From: Mycolicibacterium boenickei
Lineage (GTDB): Bacteria; Actinomycetota; Actinomycetes; Mycobacteriales; Mycobacteriaceae
Length of the DNA stretch: 64,000 nucleotides
Direction: 5' to 3'
Assembly (NCBI RefSeq): GCF_010731295.1
Contig: NZ_AP022579.1
Location: forward strand, 2,294,001-2,358,000
Shown here: positions 52,931-62,184 of the stretch, piece after piece
Position numbering within the stretch: position 1 is the stretch's first letter
How the letters are laid out: each line of letters begins with the position of its first letter
Notes under the pieces: generated by a model
Seen by the model: the letters and a program-made list of their open reading frames with translations, nothing else
What the model was told of the DNA's origin: nothing
Databases searched by the model: none
Made by a program: the position numbers and the translations under genes

Positions 52931-53350
52931 GTGAGTGCAGTGCCGACCGGCAAGGTGAAGTGGTACGACGCCGAAAAGGGCTTCGGCTTTGTGTCCCAGG
53001 AGGACGGTGAGGACGTCTATGTGCGGTCCTCGGCGTTGCCCGCGGGTGTCGAAGGCCTCAAGGCCGGTCAACGTGTCGAGTTCGGCGTCGCCGCAGGCCG
53101 TCGTGGCCCGCAGGCGTTGAGCCTCAAGCTCATCGACCCGCCGCCGAGCCTGAGCCGGGCCCGGCGCGAGGCCGAGCGTCCCGAGCACAAGCACACTCCC
53201 GACGAGCTGCACGGCATGGTCTCGGACATGATCACGCTGCTCGAGGACATCGTGCAGCCCGAGCTGCGCAAGGGCCGCTACCCCGACCGCAAGGTCGCGC
53301 GCCGGGTGTCCGAGGTGGTCAAGGCCGTCGCGCAGGAGCTCGACGCCTAG
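52931..53350 (+). CDS. cspB: Cold shock protein CspB
   Basis: The 139-residue protein has an N-terminal cold-shock domain (about 4-67), with [20 protein letters not shown] (RNP1) and DVYVRSSAL (RNP2), that binds single-stranded RNA/DNA. A charged C-terminal extension of about 70 residues, ending in two helices ([20 protein letters not shown] and the final helix), is the CspB form of mycobacteria. GTG at 52931 is the start; a further GTG at 52940 is in frame. Position matches Rv0871. It is followed by a strong hairpin. Confidence 0.93.
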   Translation: MSAVPTGKVKWYDAEKGFGFVSQEDGEDVYVRSSALPAGVEGLKAGQRVEFGVAAGRRGPQALSLKLIDPPPSLSRARREAERPEHKHTPDELHGMVSDMITLLEDIVQPELRKGRYPDRKVARRVSEVVKAVAQELDA

Positions 53351-53369
53351 TACCCGTGCGCCGAACGTC

Positions 53370-53410
53370 GGCTTGTGTTCGAGGATGTGTTGATTTCTCG
53401 AACACAAGCC
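53370..53410. terminator. Long hairpin after cspB
   Basis: GGCTTGTGTTCGAG (53370-53383) pairs perfectly with CTCGAACACAAGCC (53397-53410), a 14-base stem with a 13-base loop, starting 20 bases after the cspB stop. There is no U-tract. It lies just before the next gene in the same direction, so it may terminate cspB or regulate the next gene. Confidence 0.65.
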
Positions 53411-53435
53411 AACTCTCGACGGGCATGCTGGGCTC

Positions 53436-54452
53436 ATGACCCAGGGCTCCTACGTCGCGACCGGCAGCGGTGAGTTCAACCGCGACACCAACTACATCAC
53501 CACCAGGATCACGGCCGATGGCCGTGACGGCTATCCCGTGGAACCGGGTCGGTACCGGCTGATCGTCGCGCGAGCCTGCCCGTGGGCCAACCGCACCATC
53601 ATCGTGCGGCGGCTGCTTGGCCTGGAAAGTGTTCTGTCCATTGGCTTTTGCGGACCGACCCACGACGCGCGCAGCTGGACGTTCGACCTCGACCCCGACG
53701 GCCTCGACCCGGAGCTCAAGATCCCGCGGTTGCAGGATGCGTACTTCAAGCGGGACCCGTCCTACCCGAAGGGCATCACCGTGCCCGCGATCGTCGAGGT
53801 CGCCACGGGCGCGGTGGTGACCAACGACTTCGCCCAGATGACGCTGGACTTCTCCACCGAGTGGACGGCGTACCAACGCGAGGGGGCCCCGCAGCTGTAC
53901 CCCGAGCCGTTGCGCGACGAGATCGACACCGTGGCCAAGCGCATCTACACCGAGGTCAACAACGGCGTCTACCGGTGCGGTTTCGCCGGCTCACAGGAGG
54001 CTTACGACGCCGCGTATGACCGGTTGTTCACCGCGCTGGACTGGCTGACCGACCGGCTGAGCACCCAGCGTTACCTGGTGGGCGACACCATCACCGAGGC
54101 CGACGTGCGACTGTTCACCACGCTGGCCCGGTTCGACCCGGTCTATCACGGTCATTTCAAGTGCAACCGGGCCAAGCTCGCCGAGATGGACGTGCTCTGG
54201 GCGTACGCGCGGGACCTGTTCCAGACGCCGGGCTTCGGTGACACCATCGACTTCGTCCAGATCAAGCAGCACTACTACATCGTGCATTCGGACATCAATC
54301 CGACACAGATCGTGCCCAAGGGGCCGGACCTGGCCAACTGGCTGACGCCGCACGGTCGGGAATCGTTGGGCGGCAGGCCTTTCGGTGACGGCACTCCGCC
54401 GGGGCCGACACCTGAGGGGGAGCGGGTACCGGCCGGGCACTCGGCGGGTTAG
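53436..54452 (+). CDS. Glutathione-transferase-like reductase (Xi class, ECM4/YqjG type)
   Basis: The 338-residue protein has a thioredoxin-fold domain with the active-site Cys48 in ARACPWANR, a helical C-terminal domain with LTDRLSTQRYLVGDTITEAD and a partner-binding end. The CPWA motif defines the glutathionyl-hydroquinone reductase group. Mycobacteria make mycothiol rather than glutathione, so the real thiol may be mycothiol; this is inference. It takes the place of Rv0872c-Rv0874c in the backbone order. Its end overlaps the convergent DUF2771 gene by four bases. Confidence 0.88.
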   Translation: MTQGSYVATGSGEFNRDTNYITTRITADGRDGYPVEPGRYRLIVARACPWANRTIIVRRLLGLESVLSIGFCGPTHDARSWTFDLDPDGLDPELKIPRLQDAYFKRDPSYPKGITVPAIVEVATGAVVTNDFAQMTLDFSTEWTAYQREGAPQLYPEPLRDEIDTVAKRIYTEVNNGVYRCGFAGSQEAYDAAYDRLFTALDWLTDRLSTQRYLVGDTITEADVRLFTTLARFDPVYHGHFKCNRAKLAEMDVLWAYARDLFQTPGFGDTIDFVQIKQHYYIVHSDINPTQIVPKGPDLANWLTPHGRESLGGRPFGDGTPPGPTPEGERVPAGHSAG

Positions 54453-54961
54453 CGCGCGTCGGCCGGCTGTCGGTCCGGCCAGACCGTGCTGACCGACCAC
54501 TCGGCGTGCGGCAGGGCGAACTCCTCGCCGTTCTGGTCCTGCACCAGGGTCAGCATCTGGACCGCCAGCCCGGTGAGCCGGCCCCGGTTGGGATCGACCG
54601 TCGGGATGGTGACGGCCAGCGTCGTCTTGGGCGCGTAGTACGTGACCGTCGTGTCGATCGGGTTCTCGTACACCCGCAACAGCCGCCACGGCGCCCGGGC
54701 GACCGAACTGGGCACCGAGAGCTGGACCGGGCTCTCCTTGGTGACACGCAGCTCGCCGGCATCCCGCGGTTCCTTGCAGTCGTCGAGGTTGAGTACCTCG
54801 CAGTACTGGAACGGCCCGACCCGCACCGCGTGCCCGTGCGAGTACGCACTGATCTCCGGCAGCTGGTCGCCGTGTGAACTGTGCAGTCGCCAGACCCCGG
54901 CCGTGGTGCCGGCGATCGCCAGCACGACCACGGCGGCCAGGGCCGCCAGAGCGCGTTTCAT
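54449..54961 (-). CDS. DUF2771 exported/membrane-anchored protein, Rv0875c type
   Basis: The 170-residue protein starts with a signal-anchor helix (KRALAALAAVVVLAIAGTTA) and has a beta-rich extracytoplasmic part with two Cys (FQYCEVLNLDDCKE) that may form a disulfide. It ends before the GST gene. The ATG at 54961 overlaps the stop of the MFS gene (ATGA), so the two are cotranscribed, as Rv0876c-Rv0875c are. No activity is known. Start at 54973 is less likely because family members begin at the basic N-terminus. Confidence 0.85.
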   Translation of the reverse strand: MKRALAALAAVVVLAIAGTTAGVWRLHSSHGDQLPEISAYSHGHAVRVGPFQYCEVLNLDDCKEPRDAGELRVTKESPVQLSVPSSVARAPWRLLRVYENPIDTTVTYYAPKTTLAVTIPTVDPNRGRLTGLAVQMLTLVQDQNGEEFALPHAEWSVSTVWPDRQPADAR

Positions 54962-56622
54962 CGGGACTCCCACTGTGCTGTCGTCGGGGCTGCGGCGGAA
55001 TGACTGCCGCCTTCGGGTGCGGCGTGGACCGGGCGGTTACCGCCCAGGCCGGGAATCAATGATTCGCCGCGGTAGCTCACGATGGTCTGCGCCAGGCCCA
55101 GTATCAGCACCGCCGTGATGGTAGTGAACCCGACTGTGAGGTCTGTATAGATCAGCACCCCGGTGGCGCCGCCGGCCACCCAGGCCAGTTGCAGCACCGA
55201 TTCCGACCGGCCGAACGCCGAGGCCCGCGAGGCCTCCGGCAGGTCGTCCTGCAGGGACGCGTCCAATGACGCCTTCGCGATGGCGCTGGCGGCCGAGGTG
55301 ACGAGGGTCGCGCCGGCGGCGACCAGAAGGTTTCCGGTCAGCGCGGTGGCCAGGGCGACGGCGGTGACCGCGGCGGCGGCCCGCACCACCAGTTGCGCGG
55401 GGTGGCCGAGCTTGAGCCGCGCGGCGGCGATGTTGCCGCCGAAGTTGCCGATCCCGGCCGCGGCCCCGATCAAGCCCAGGATGAGCAGCTGTTCCCAGCC
55501 GCTGGCCTCGTGGGATTTGGCGACGAACGCCGGGTAGAGGAACAGGAACCCGACCATCACCTTGATGGTGCAGTTGCCCCACAGCGCGGTGATGGTGTTG
55601 CGGCCCAACGGCTGACGCTCGGCCTTGGGCTTACCAGGGTGTCGGCGCAGCTCACCATGGCCGTCCGATTGACCGTGGTAGCTCAGCGTCGTGGGCACCT
55701 CGCCCTCGGTGACCTCGACCCACTTCGGGATCCGCATGGACAGCACCGCGCCTGCGACGCTGACGGCTGCCACCACGTAGAGCGCGCCGGGCAACTCGGC
55801 CACGTTGAACAGGTACTCGGCGCCTGCGGCGATGCCGCCGCCGACCACCGTGCCGCCGAGTAGGCCGAAGGTGGTCAGCCGCGAGTTCACCCGGACCAGG
55901 TCGATCGACGGGGGCAGCACGCGCGGGGTCACCGCACTGCGCAGCACGGAGAAGGATTTGGACAGCACCATCATTCCGAGCGCGCACGGATAGAGCACCC
56001 AGGAGGGGTAGCTCCCGGTGGCGCCGTCGTAATTGGCGATCAGCACGATGATCAGCACGGTGCGCAACGCGAACGACGCGGCAAGGGCCATGCGGCGGCC
56101 GTGCTGCAGGCGGTCGAGTGCGGGCCCGATCAGCGGGGCGATCACCGCGAACGGGGCGATGGTGATCAGCAGGTAGAGCGCGACCTTGCTCTTGGATTCC
56201 CCGCTGGCCGCGGCGAAGAACAGCGTGTTGGCCAGGGCCACGGCCATGGCCGCATCGACCGCGAAGTTCGCCACCACCGGCCAGGTCAGCGCCGTCAGCC
56301 CGGACTTGTCGGCGCCGTCGGCGGTGGCCGCACGATGTACGAAACCGTACATCCGGGAACCCATTTCGCGGCTGCGCGCGGCGGCTGCCCGGGTGACGGT
56401 GACCCGCTCGCCCGCGGCCGACCCGACCCCGCGGGGCTGTGCCGCGTCGTCGGGCGTGGAGTGCGCGGCGGTGTGCTGCTCGTCGAGCGGCGGCAGCCAG
56501 CGGTTGGAGCTGGGCACCGAGTGCCTGCGTGGCCGGCGCGGCGTCTCATCGCTGGGATAGTTGGCCATTCCGGGATGTTCCGCGCCGTGGTCGGCCGGCG
56601 GCCGCGGCGGGTAGTAGGTCAC
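54958..56622 (-). CDS. MFS transporter, Rv0876c type
   Basis: The 554-residue membrane protein has a hydrophilic N-terminal extension (about 1-115, with PRRPRRHS) followed by twelve helices, including GLTALTWPVVANFAVDAAMA. It belongs to the major facilitator superfamily and matches Rv0876c by position and its long N-terminus. Substrate is unknown. GTG at 56622 is the only start giving the conserved extension. It forms an operon with the DUF2771 gene. Confidence 0.87.
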   Translation of the reverse strand: MTYYPPRPPADHGAEHPGMANYPSDETPRRPRRHSVPSSNRWLPPLDEQHTAAHSTPDDAAQPRGVGSAAGERVTVTRAAAARSREMGSRMYGFVHRAATADGADKSGLTALTWPVVANFAVDAAMAVALANTLFFAAASGESKSKVALYLLITIAPFAVIAPLIGPALDRLQHGRRMALAASFALRTVLIIVLIANYDGATGSYPSWVLYPCALGMMVLSKSFSVLRSAVTPRVLPPSIDLVRVNSRLTTFGLLGGTVVGGGIAAGAEYLFNVAELPGALYVVAAVSVAGAVLSMRIPKWVEVTEGEVPTTLSYHGQSDGHGELRRHPGKPKAERQPLGRNTITALWGNCTIKVMVGFLFLYPAFVAKSHEASGWEQLLILGLIGAAAGIGNFGGNIAAARLKLGHPAQLVVRAAAAVTAVALATALTGNLLVAAGATLVTSAASAIAKASLDASLQDDLPEASRASAFGRSESVLQLAWVAGGATGVLIYTDLTVGFTTITAVLILGLAQTIVSYRGESLIPGLGGNRPVHAAPEGGSHSAAAPTTAQWESR

Positions 56623-56700
56623 CCCCTGATTCTCTCTTATCCGGGGTGCCGGCGGCCGACAGGCGACCGGTGTGGCCCGGGGTCGCCCCGATCAGGCACT

Positions 56701-57504
56701 ATGGAGGCGATGGAAAGCGTGACCGAACCAGCTGAGCAGGCCTGCGAATCCGACCGGGAGACCGGCCCGGCGGCACCGTCGCCGGAACAGGAGGCGTTGC
56801 TTTCGGGTGCCGCCGAGCAGGCGCGCGCGGCGCTGATCGAGTTCAGCGGCGAGGGCGCCGTCGGCGAATACCTGGGCGTGAGCATCGAAGATGCCGCCTC
56901 GGCCACGCACCGATTCCTCGCTGACCTGCCTGGTTACCGCGGCTGGCAGTGGGCTGTCGTGGTGGCGGCCTACCCGGGCGCCGATCACGCGACCATCAGC
57001 GAGCTGGTCCTCGTTCCGGGTCCGACAGCGCTGCTGGCACCGCAGTGGGTGCCGTGGCAGGACCGGATCCGTCCGGGCGATCTCGGGCCGGGCGACCTGC
57101 TGGCCCCGCCGCCCAACGATCCTCGTCTGGTTCCGGGGTACGTGGCCACCGGGGATCCGCTGATCGACGACGCGCCGCTCGGCCTCGGCCTCGGCCGGCG
57201 CCAGGTGCTCAGTGAGTGGGGCCGGGCGCAGGCGGCGCAGCGCTGGCACGACGGCGAGTACGGGCCCGGTTCGGCGATGGCCCGCTCGACGCGCCGGGTC
57301 TGTCGCGATTGTGGGTTCTATCTGCCGCTCGGCGGCGCGCTGGGCGCGATGTTCGGGGTGTGCGCCAACGACTTGTCGGCCGACGGGCATGTGGTCGAGG
57401 CCGAGTACGGCTGCGGGGCCCATTCGGACACGCCGCAGCCTCCGGGCACCGGGTCTCCGATGTACGAGCCGTACGACGACGGCGTGCTCGACACCGCCGA
57501 GTGA
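56701..57504 (+). CDS. DUF3027 family protein, Rv0877 type
   Basis: The 267-residue protein has the DUF3027 pattern: ATHRFLADLPGYRGWQWAVV, the LAPQWVPWQDRIRPGDLGPG region and a Cys-containing RRVCRDCGFYLPLGGALGAM segment with further Cys (FGVCANDLSADG, YGCGAHS) that could bind a metal. It is cytoplasmic by appearance. The start is ATG at 56701; ATG at 56710 also fits, with GGAGG very close before it. It is divergent from the MFS gene. Function unknown. Confidence 0.87.
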   Translation: MEAMESVTEPAEQACESDRETGPAAPSPEQEALLSGAAEQARAALIEFSGEGAVGEYLGVSIEDAASATHRFLADLPGYRGWQWAVVVAAYPGADHATISELVLVPGPTALLAPQWVPWQDRIRPGDLGPGDLLAPPPNDPRLVPGYVATGDPLIDDAPLGLGLGRRQVLSEWGRAQAAQRWHDGEYGPGSAMARSTRRVCRDCGFYLPLGGALGAMFGVCANDLSADGHVVEAEYGCGAHSDTPQPPGTGSPMYEPYDDGVLDTAE

Positions 57505-57516
57505 CGGGATCGGCCG

Positions 57517-58263
57517 TTAGCCGACGCTGTCCCAGAAACGGGTGAGCACTTCCGCGGCGCGTTCGGGGTCCTGAACCATCCACCAGTGCCCGAGTCCTTC
57601 GAGCACTTCGGTACGGGCACCGGCCCGTTCGGCGGCGCGCTGCCGGATCTCGGCGGAACCGATGTAGGGATCCTCGGTAGCCAGCAGCGAGAGTCCGGGC
57701 CGCGCCTGCGCGCGATCCAAACCGCGCCCGGCTTCGGCCATCGCGGGCTGCCGCGCCGAGCGATAGAGGGCCAGGATCGCCCGGCCCATGTCCGGCCCCT
57801 GGGCCGAGGCGATGGATGTCGCGACGTCGAGGGGTATGTCCAGCGCGGCCATCTGGGCGGCCCGGTCTGCCACCGACCCGCCCAGCATGGTCTCCACCAA
57901 CTGCTCTCCCTCGTCGGGCGTCTGCCACACCTGGGCGAGGTCGTGCCAGGTGTAGTCCGGATCGAACAATCCGACCACGTCGCTGGCCCAGCTGCGCACG
58001 AGTTCGGGGCGATGCATCACGAGGTTCATCACGTGGCCGCCGCCCCAGTCGTGACCGAGCAGGTCGACGGGTTCGGCGATGGTTTCGAGTTCCGCTTCGA
58101 GCCAGTCCCGGTAGGCGAGGTAGGTGGCCGGAAATCCGTCGGGGAGCGGGGCGCCGAAGCCCGGCGGCGACAGCCGCGTCACGTCGTCGCGACCGAGAGC
58201 ATCGACGAGCGGCCCCCAGATCGCGTCGGTCTCCGGATTGCCGTGCACCAGGACGATCGTCAT
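57517..58263 (-). CDS. Alpha/beta hydrolase
   Basis: The 248-residue hydrolase has the oxyanion strand IVLVHGNPETDAIW, a nucleophile position occupied by Asp in LLGHDWGGGHV and a His in GLGHWWMVQD. The Asp nucleophile and HGNP suggest the haloalkane dehalogenase/epoxide hydrolase group. It overlaps the FAD monooxygenase gene by four bases (ATGA), so a coupled oxidation and hydrolysis pathway is possible. The substrate is unknown. It sits where Rv0878c (PPE13) lies in M. tuberculosis. Confidence 0.86.
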   Translation of the reverse strand: MTIVLVHGNPETDAIWGPLVDALGRDDVTRLSPPGFGAPLPDGFPATYLAYRDWLEAELETIAEPVDLLGHDWGGGHVMNLVMHRPELVRSWASDVVGLFDPDYTWHDLAQVWQTPDEGEQLVETMLGGSVADRAAQMAALDIPLDVATSIASAQGPDMGRAILALYRSARQPAMAEAGRGLDRAQARPGLSLLATEDPYIGSAEIRQRAAERAGARTEVLEGLGHWWMVQDPERAAEVLTRFWDSVG

Positions 58264-59690
58264 GTAGGCATCCCATCACGCCGCGCCAGTTCAGGGGCGG
58301 CGAATGGTTCTTGCCGCGGCTGCGAACCACGTTGGCGGCGACGGTGATTGGCTCGGGCCACTCGGTAGACGAACGTCGGATGGAAGAGCCGGGCCGGCGG
58401 GTCGACCAACCCGGTGACCCTGAAGAACTGCGCGTGCACGTCGGCGTCGGTCTCGCAGGCGGCCAGGATCCGCTCGACGTAGCGGCCGGTCAGCCGCATC
58501 GATCGGGTGCGGTGTCCTTCCACTTCGGGAAAGGCCAGATCAGATCCGGCGGCCAGGCCCCATGCCAAGCCGATTGATTTGGCCGCCGCGCGGAAGTACC
58601 GCCGGGGCAGGTCCGCCGAGCCGCGGCGCAAACTCTCACGCAGCGCCACCGCGTCCATCGCGGCCACCGACATTCCCTGTCCGTAGATGGGATTGAAGCT
58701 GCACATCGCGTCGCCGCAGACCAGCAGGCCGGCGGGGAATCGCCGCATCTTGTCGTAGCGCCGCCATTGGCTGCACGGCAACCGATGCTGGACGACCGGC
58801 GCGACGGGCTCGCCCGCCCGCAGCGCAGCGACCAGATGCGGAGGCGCGAATTCCTCGACGTACGAGATCATCCCGGCCAGATCCCGCGGCGGCTCGTGCC
58901 CCAGCATTCCGTGGGCGGTGAAGATCGACACGTCGTTCTCGTAGTTGAACAGGAACATCCCGGTCGGCCGGCCGGGCACGGGGCTGATGATGACGAGCAT
59001 CTCCTCGAGCGCACCCGGCGGGATCCGCATGGCCTGGCTGACGTAGGTGGTGTGCATGACGATGCGGTCCTCGACCGGGCGTCCGTAGCCGAGCTGTTCG
59101 AGGCAGGCCGGCGTGTGTGCGGCGCGGCCCCTGGCGTCCATGGTGAGGTCGGCGGTCAGCTCCCGTTCGGCCCCGGTGGCGCGGTCGACGACGCGCGCGC
59201 CGGTGATCCGTTCCCGATCCGCCGTGGCGGTCAGTTCGGCCACGTCCTGGCCGCCGAGGATCGTGACGTTGTCGATGGCTGCCAGCCGGCGCCGGATGTG
59301 GCATTCCAGCAACGGCCTGCTCGGCTGGTAGAGCGCCATCTCCTGGTAGTCGGCCGGGGTGCCCGGCGCCTTGCCGGACCGCAGCATGAGGTGCCCGCCG
59401 TAGCAGATGTGGAACCGCGACAGTTCGCCGTCGTCCCAGACCGGGGCGCCCTCGGCCACCACGTCGTCGAGCACCCCGGGAAAGAGCTCCCGGGTCGTCC
59501 GAGCTCCCTGCGCCAACAGGGCGTGCACGTGCCGGCCCTGCGGAACACCCCGGCGATGGACCGGGTCATCGGACAGTTCGTCGCGTTCGACGACCGTGAC
59601 GGTGTCGTAGAAGTCAGAGAGCACCCTGGCGGCGAACAGGCCGCTGATACTCCCGCCGAGAACCAATGCATGCTCACCGAGTTTGACCAT
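58260..59690 (-). CDS. FAD-dependent monooxygenase/oxidoreductase
   Basis: The 476-residue flavoprotein has the N-terminal FAD motif ALVLGGSISGLFAARVLS, TMDARGRAAHTP and, in the C-terminal half, LLVCGDAMCSFNPIYGQGMS, which contacts the FAD. This is a halogenase/monooxygenase-like fold; the typical tryptophan-halogenase WxWxIP motif is not seen. ATG at 59690 was chosen because GAGG precedes it by nine bases; ATG at 59699 is three codons upstream. It precedes the alpha/beta hydrolase with a four-base overlap. Confidence 0.86.
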   Translation of the reverse strand: MVKLGEHALVLGGSISGLFAARVLSDFYDTVTVVERDELSDDPVHRRGVPQGRHVHALLAQGARTTRELFPGVLDDVVAEGAPVWDDGELSRFHICYGGHLMLRSGKAPGTPADYQEMALYQPSRPLLECHIRRRLAAIDNVTILGGQDVAELTATADRERITGARVVDRATGAERELTADLTMDARGRAAHTPACLEQLGYGRPVEDRIVMHTTYVSQAMRIPPGALEEMLVIISPVPGRPTGMFLFNYENDVSIFTAHGMLGHEPPRDLAGMISYVEEFAPPHLVAALRAGEPVAPVVQHRLPCSQWRRYDKMRRFPAGLLVCGDAMCSFNPIYGQGMSVAAMDAVALRESLRRGSADLPRRYFRAAAKSIGLAWGLAAGSDLAFPEVEGHRTRSMRLTGRYVERILAACETDADVHAQFFRVTGLVDPPARLFHPTFVYRVARANHRRRQRGSQPRQEPFAAPELARRDGMPT

Positions 59691-59815
59691 GGCTGTCATC
59701 CTCGGACCGGACGAAGGCGCCGCCTAGAGTAGTCAGCTACCCGAATCGATACAGGTCACAGATACTTTTGATGGCAAACAGTCTGAGCGCCAACGAATTC
59801 AGCGCCGGTGCGGGC

Positions 59816-60268
59816 TCAGTTCTCGGCGGCTGCCTTGATCCGCGCGAGCGATGCCTTCATGCCGTCGACCAGTTCGTCCTCGAAGCTGGGCACTCCGCCG
59901 AACAACGCGCCGACCAGAGCGTTGGACACCGCCGTGGTGCCGTTCTCGGCGTGCCGGGATTCGGTCACCCGGGTGCCGGTGTCGGTCGGTTCCAGTTCGT
60001 AGCTCCAGATGGTGTTGTTGCCCTCCACCAGAAACGCCAGCCGCTTGTTGTCGACGACCTCGGTGAGGCGTGACGTGGTGGGCCAGAACACGAACTTGCG
60101 TCGGTTCAGATTGAAGGTGCGGGTTCCAGGACGCAGTGGGCCGAGGGTCTTCATGTACCTGCACTGCGGGCTCCACTGCGGCATCCGGCTCAGGTCAGAG
60201 ATCAGCCCCCACACCTTTTCGACCGGTGCGTCGATGTCGATGGTGGCTTGCAGCAGGGGTGCGGCCAT
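59816..60268 (-). CDS. SRPBCC family protein
   Basis: The 150-residue START/SRPBCC protein starts [20 protein letters not shown], with [20 protein letters not shown] and the C-terminal helix [18 protein letters not shown]. It would bind a hydrophobic ligand or act as a cyclase. It follows the DUF2530 gene by nine bases in an operon. The ATG at 60268 has TGAGGAGAC upstream. The ligand is unknown. Confidence 0.87.
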   Translation of the reverse strand: MAAPLLQATIDIDAPVEKVWGLISDLSRMPQWSPQCRYMKTLGPLRPGTRTFNLNRRKFVFWPTTSRLTEVVDNKRLAFLVEGNNTIWSYELEPTDTGTRVTESRHAENGTTAVSNALVGALFGGVPSFEDELVDGMKASLARIKAAAEN

Positions 60269-60277
60269 GGTGTCTCC

Positions 60278-60541
60278 TCAGGTCAATCCGCTTTGTGCGC
60301 CGCGGGATCCGCGGCGCACGGCACGGCGCTGGATCAGAAAGATGGTCGTGCCGAGAACGCCGATTGCCAGTCCGGCGAGTGTGAACGGCCGCCAGTGTTG
60401 CAGACCGCTGACGGTGAAGGCCACGATGGTGGCGATCAGCCAGCCGGTGGCGATCACGACGATCACCGGCCACGGTTCCAGCAGCGCGGCGGGCAGGGCC
60501 GGGGGCTGGGGCTCCGGCGCGTCGTTGGTGTCCTCGGTCAT
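60278..60541 (-). CDS. DUF2530 small membrane protein, Rv0879c type
   Basis: The 87-residue protein has two predicted membrane helices ([21 protein letters not shown] and [20 protein letters not shown]) after a Pro-rich N-terminus. It is the DUF2530 family member in the place of Rv0879c, divergent from the MarR gene. Function unknown. Confidence 0.85.
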   Translation of the reverse strand: MTEDTNDAPEPQPPALPAALLEPWPVIVVIATGWLIATIVAFTVSGLQHWRPFTLAGLAIGVLGTTIFLIQRRAVRRGSRGAQSGLT

Positions 60542-60626
60542 CGGTGACCAACGTATCGGATGGGATGGGGATTCATTGGTCTTGGTTTTAGCCCTTTACT
60601 CCCTCGGCCTCAGTACTATTTCCGAT

Positions 60627-61058
60627 GTGAAGGATCCGGAGGCGCGTCTCGCGAACGATCTGGCTCTGGCCGTAGTCCGTCTGGCACGTCAATTACGTAC
60701 GCGGCGTGCGGAATCCCCCGTTTCCCTGACCCAGTTCTCGGCACTGGCCACCCTGGCGAAGGAGGGTGCGATGACGCCGGGTGCCCTGGCCGTGCGTGAG
60801 CGGGTGCGCCCGCCGTCGATGACCCGGGTGATCGCCTCCCTGGCCGAGCTGGGGCTGGTGGCTCGCGCGGCTCATCCGGTGGACGGTCGCCAGGTCGTGG
60901 TGTCGGCCTCGCCGGCCGGGATGACCCTGGTCGAGGCCGAGCGCAAGGCGAGCCAGGAGTGGCTCAAGGCGCAGCTGTCCCGGTTGGATCCCGATGAACG
61001 GCAGACCCTGGTCACTGCGACCGATCTGATGTCGGCGATGGTTTTCGAAGGCGCGTGA
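60627..61058 (+). CDS. MarR family transcriptional regulator, Rv0880 type
   Basis: The 143-residue regulator has a winged helix at about 30-105 ([35 protein letters not shown], the wing [14 protein letters not shown]). GTG at 60627 gives the family length of 143 residues. It overlaps the rRNA methyltransferase gene by four bases (GTGA) and is divergent from the DUF2530 gene. Rv0880 is known as a stress- and pH-linked regulator in M. tuberculosis; transfer of that role is inference. Confidence 0.9.
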   Translation: MKDPEARLANDLALAVVRLARQLRTRRAESPVSLTQFSALATLAKEGAMTPGALAVRERVRPPSMTRVIASLAELGLVARAAHPVDGRQVVVSASPAGMTLVEAERKASQEWLKAQLSRLDPDERQTLVTATDLMSAMVFEGA

Positions 61059-61876
61059 GTCTGCTGCAGGTAATCGATATCGAGGACCCGGCCGATTCCC
61101 GGTTGGACGACTTCCGCGATCTCAACAGCGTGGACCGTCGGCCCGATCTGCCCAGCGGCAAGGGACTGGTGATCGCCGAGGGCGTCCTGGTGGCTCAGCG
61201 CATGCTGGCCTCCCGCTTCGTGCCGCGGGCGCTGCTGGGCACCGACAGGCGCCTGACCGAACTGGCCGCCGACCTCGAGGGCGTGGATGTGCCGTTCTAC
61301 CGGACCAGCGCCGACGTGATGGCCGCCGCGGTCGGGTTCCACCTCAACCGGGGCGTGCTGGCGTCGGCTTCGCGGGCACCGGAGTTGTCGGTGGCCGAGG
61401 TGATCTCCGGCGCGCGCACAGTGGCGGTGCTCGAAGGCGTCAACGATCACGAGAATCTCGGGTCGATCTTCCGCAACGCCGCCGGGCTTTCCGTCGACGC
61501 GGTGGTGTTCGGCGCGGGATGTGCCGATCCGCTGTACCGGCGGGCCGTGCGGGTGTCGATGGGGCATGCCCTTCTGGTGCCGTTCGCCCGCGCCGCATCG
61601 TGGCCCGGTGATCTTGGTCTGTTGCGGGACAACGGGTTTCGGCTGCTGGCGATGACGCCCGATCCGGCTGCCGCGACGCTGTCCGAGGCCATGTCGCAGC
61701 TCGAGGGCGACCGGGTGGCGATCCTGGTCGGCGCGGAGGGGCCGGGCCTGACCGAGCACACCATGCGGGCCAGCGACGTGCGGGTGCGCATCCCGATGTC
61801 ACGTGGCACCGATTCGCTCAACGTCGCCACCGCCGCGGCGCTGGCCTTCTACGAACGTGCCAGGCTCGGGAGCTGA
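61055..61876 (+). CDS. TrmH/SpoU family RNA 2'-O-methyltransferase, Rv0881 type
   Basis: The 273-residue SPOUT methyltransferase has an N-terminal substrate-binding domain (about 1-105) and a C-terminal knotted domain: [20 protein letters not shown] (motif 1), [11 protein letters not shown] (motif 2) and [20 protein letters not shown] (motif 3). It methylates a ribose of rRNA or tRNA with SAM. GTG at 61055 overlaps the MarR stop. Position matches Rv0881. Confidence 0.92.
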   Translation: MSLLQVIDIEDPADSRLDDFRDLNSVDRRPDLPSGKGLVIAEGVLVAQRMLASRFVPRALLGTDRRLTELAADLEGVDVPFYRTSADVMAAAVGFHLNRGVLASASRAPELSVAEVISGARTVAVLEGVNDHENLGSIFRNAAGLSVDAVVFGAGCADPLYRRAVRVSMGHALLVPFARAASWPGDLGLLRDNGFRLLAMTPDPAAATLSEAMSQLEGDRVAILVGAEGPGLTEHTMRASDVRVRIPMSRGTDSLNVATAAALAFYERARLGS

Positions 61877-61896
61877 TGTCGCGTTAGATTGACTCC

Positions 61897-62172
61897 GTGA
61901 CCGACGATTCGACGCCGTGGGGTACGGGCCTGACGGTGGCCGCGTTCGTGGCCGCGGTGCTCGGCGCGGCGATCGTGGTGCTCGGCGTCGGGCTGCTGCG
62001 GGTACACCCGCTGCTGGCGATCGGGCTGAACATGGTGGCCGTCGGTGGCCTGGCCCCCACGGTGTGGGGCTGGCGGCAGCGGCCGGTGTGGCGCTGGTTC
62101 GTGCTGGGCTCGGGCGTCGGCGTGGCCGGCGGCTGGCTGGTGCTCCTCGCGATCGGGTTGACCCAGGCCTGA
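61897..62172 (+). CDS. DUF2537 small membrane protein, Rv0882 type
   Basis: The 91-residue protein contains about three helices (LTVAAFVAAVLGAAIVVLGV, VHPLLAIGLNMVAVGGLAPT, FVLGSGVGVAGGWLVLLAIG). It begins with GTG 20 bases after the methyltransferase gene in the same operon. Its position matches Rv0882. Function unknown. Confidence 0.85.
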   Translation: MTDDSTPWGTGLTVAAFVAAVLGAAIVVLGVGLLRVHPLLAIGLNMVAVGGLAPTVWGWRQRPVWRWFVLGSGVGVAGGWLVLLAIGLTQA

Positions 62173-62184
62173 CCTCCCCGCGGC

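Noticed and set aside
53370..53410. Possible LexA (SOS) box because of the GTTCGA and TCGAAC half-sites
   Set aside because: The half-sites are in the wrong order and too far apart for the mycobacterial TCGAAC-N4-GTTCGA box; hairpin is the better reading.
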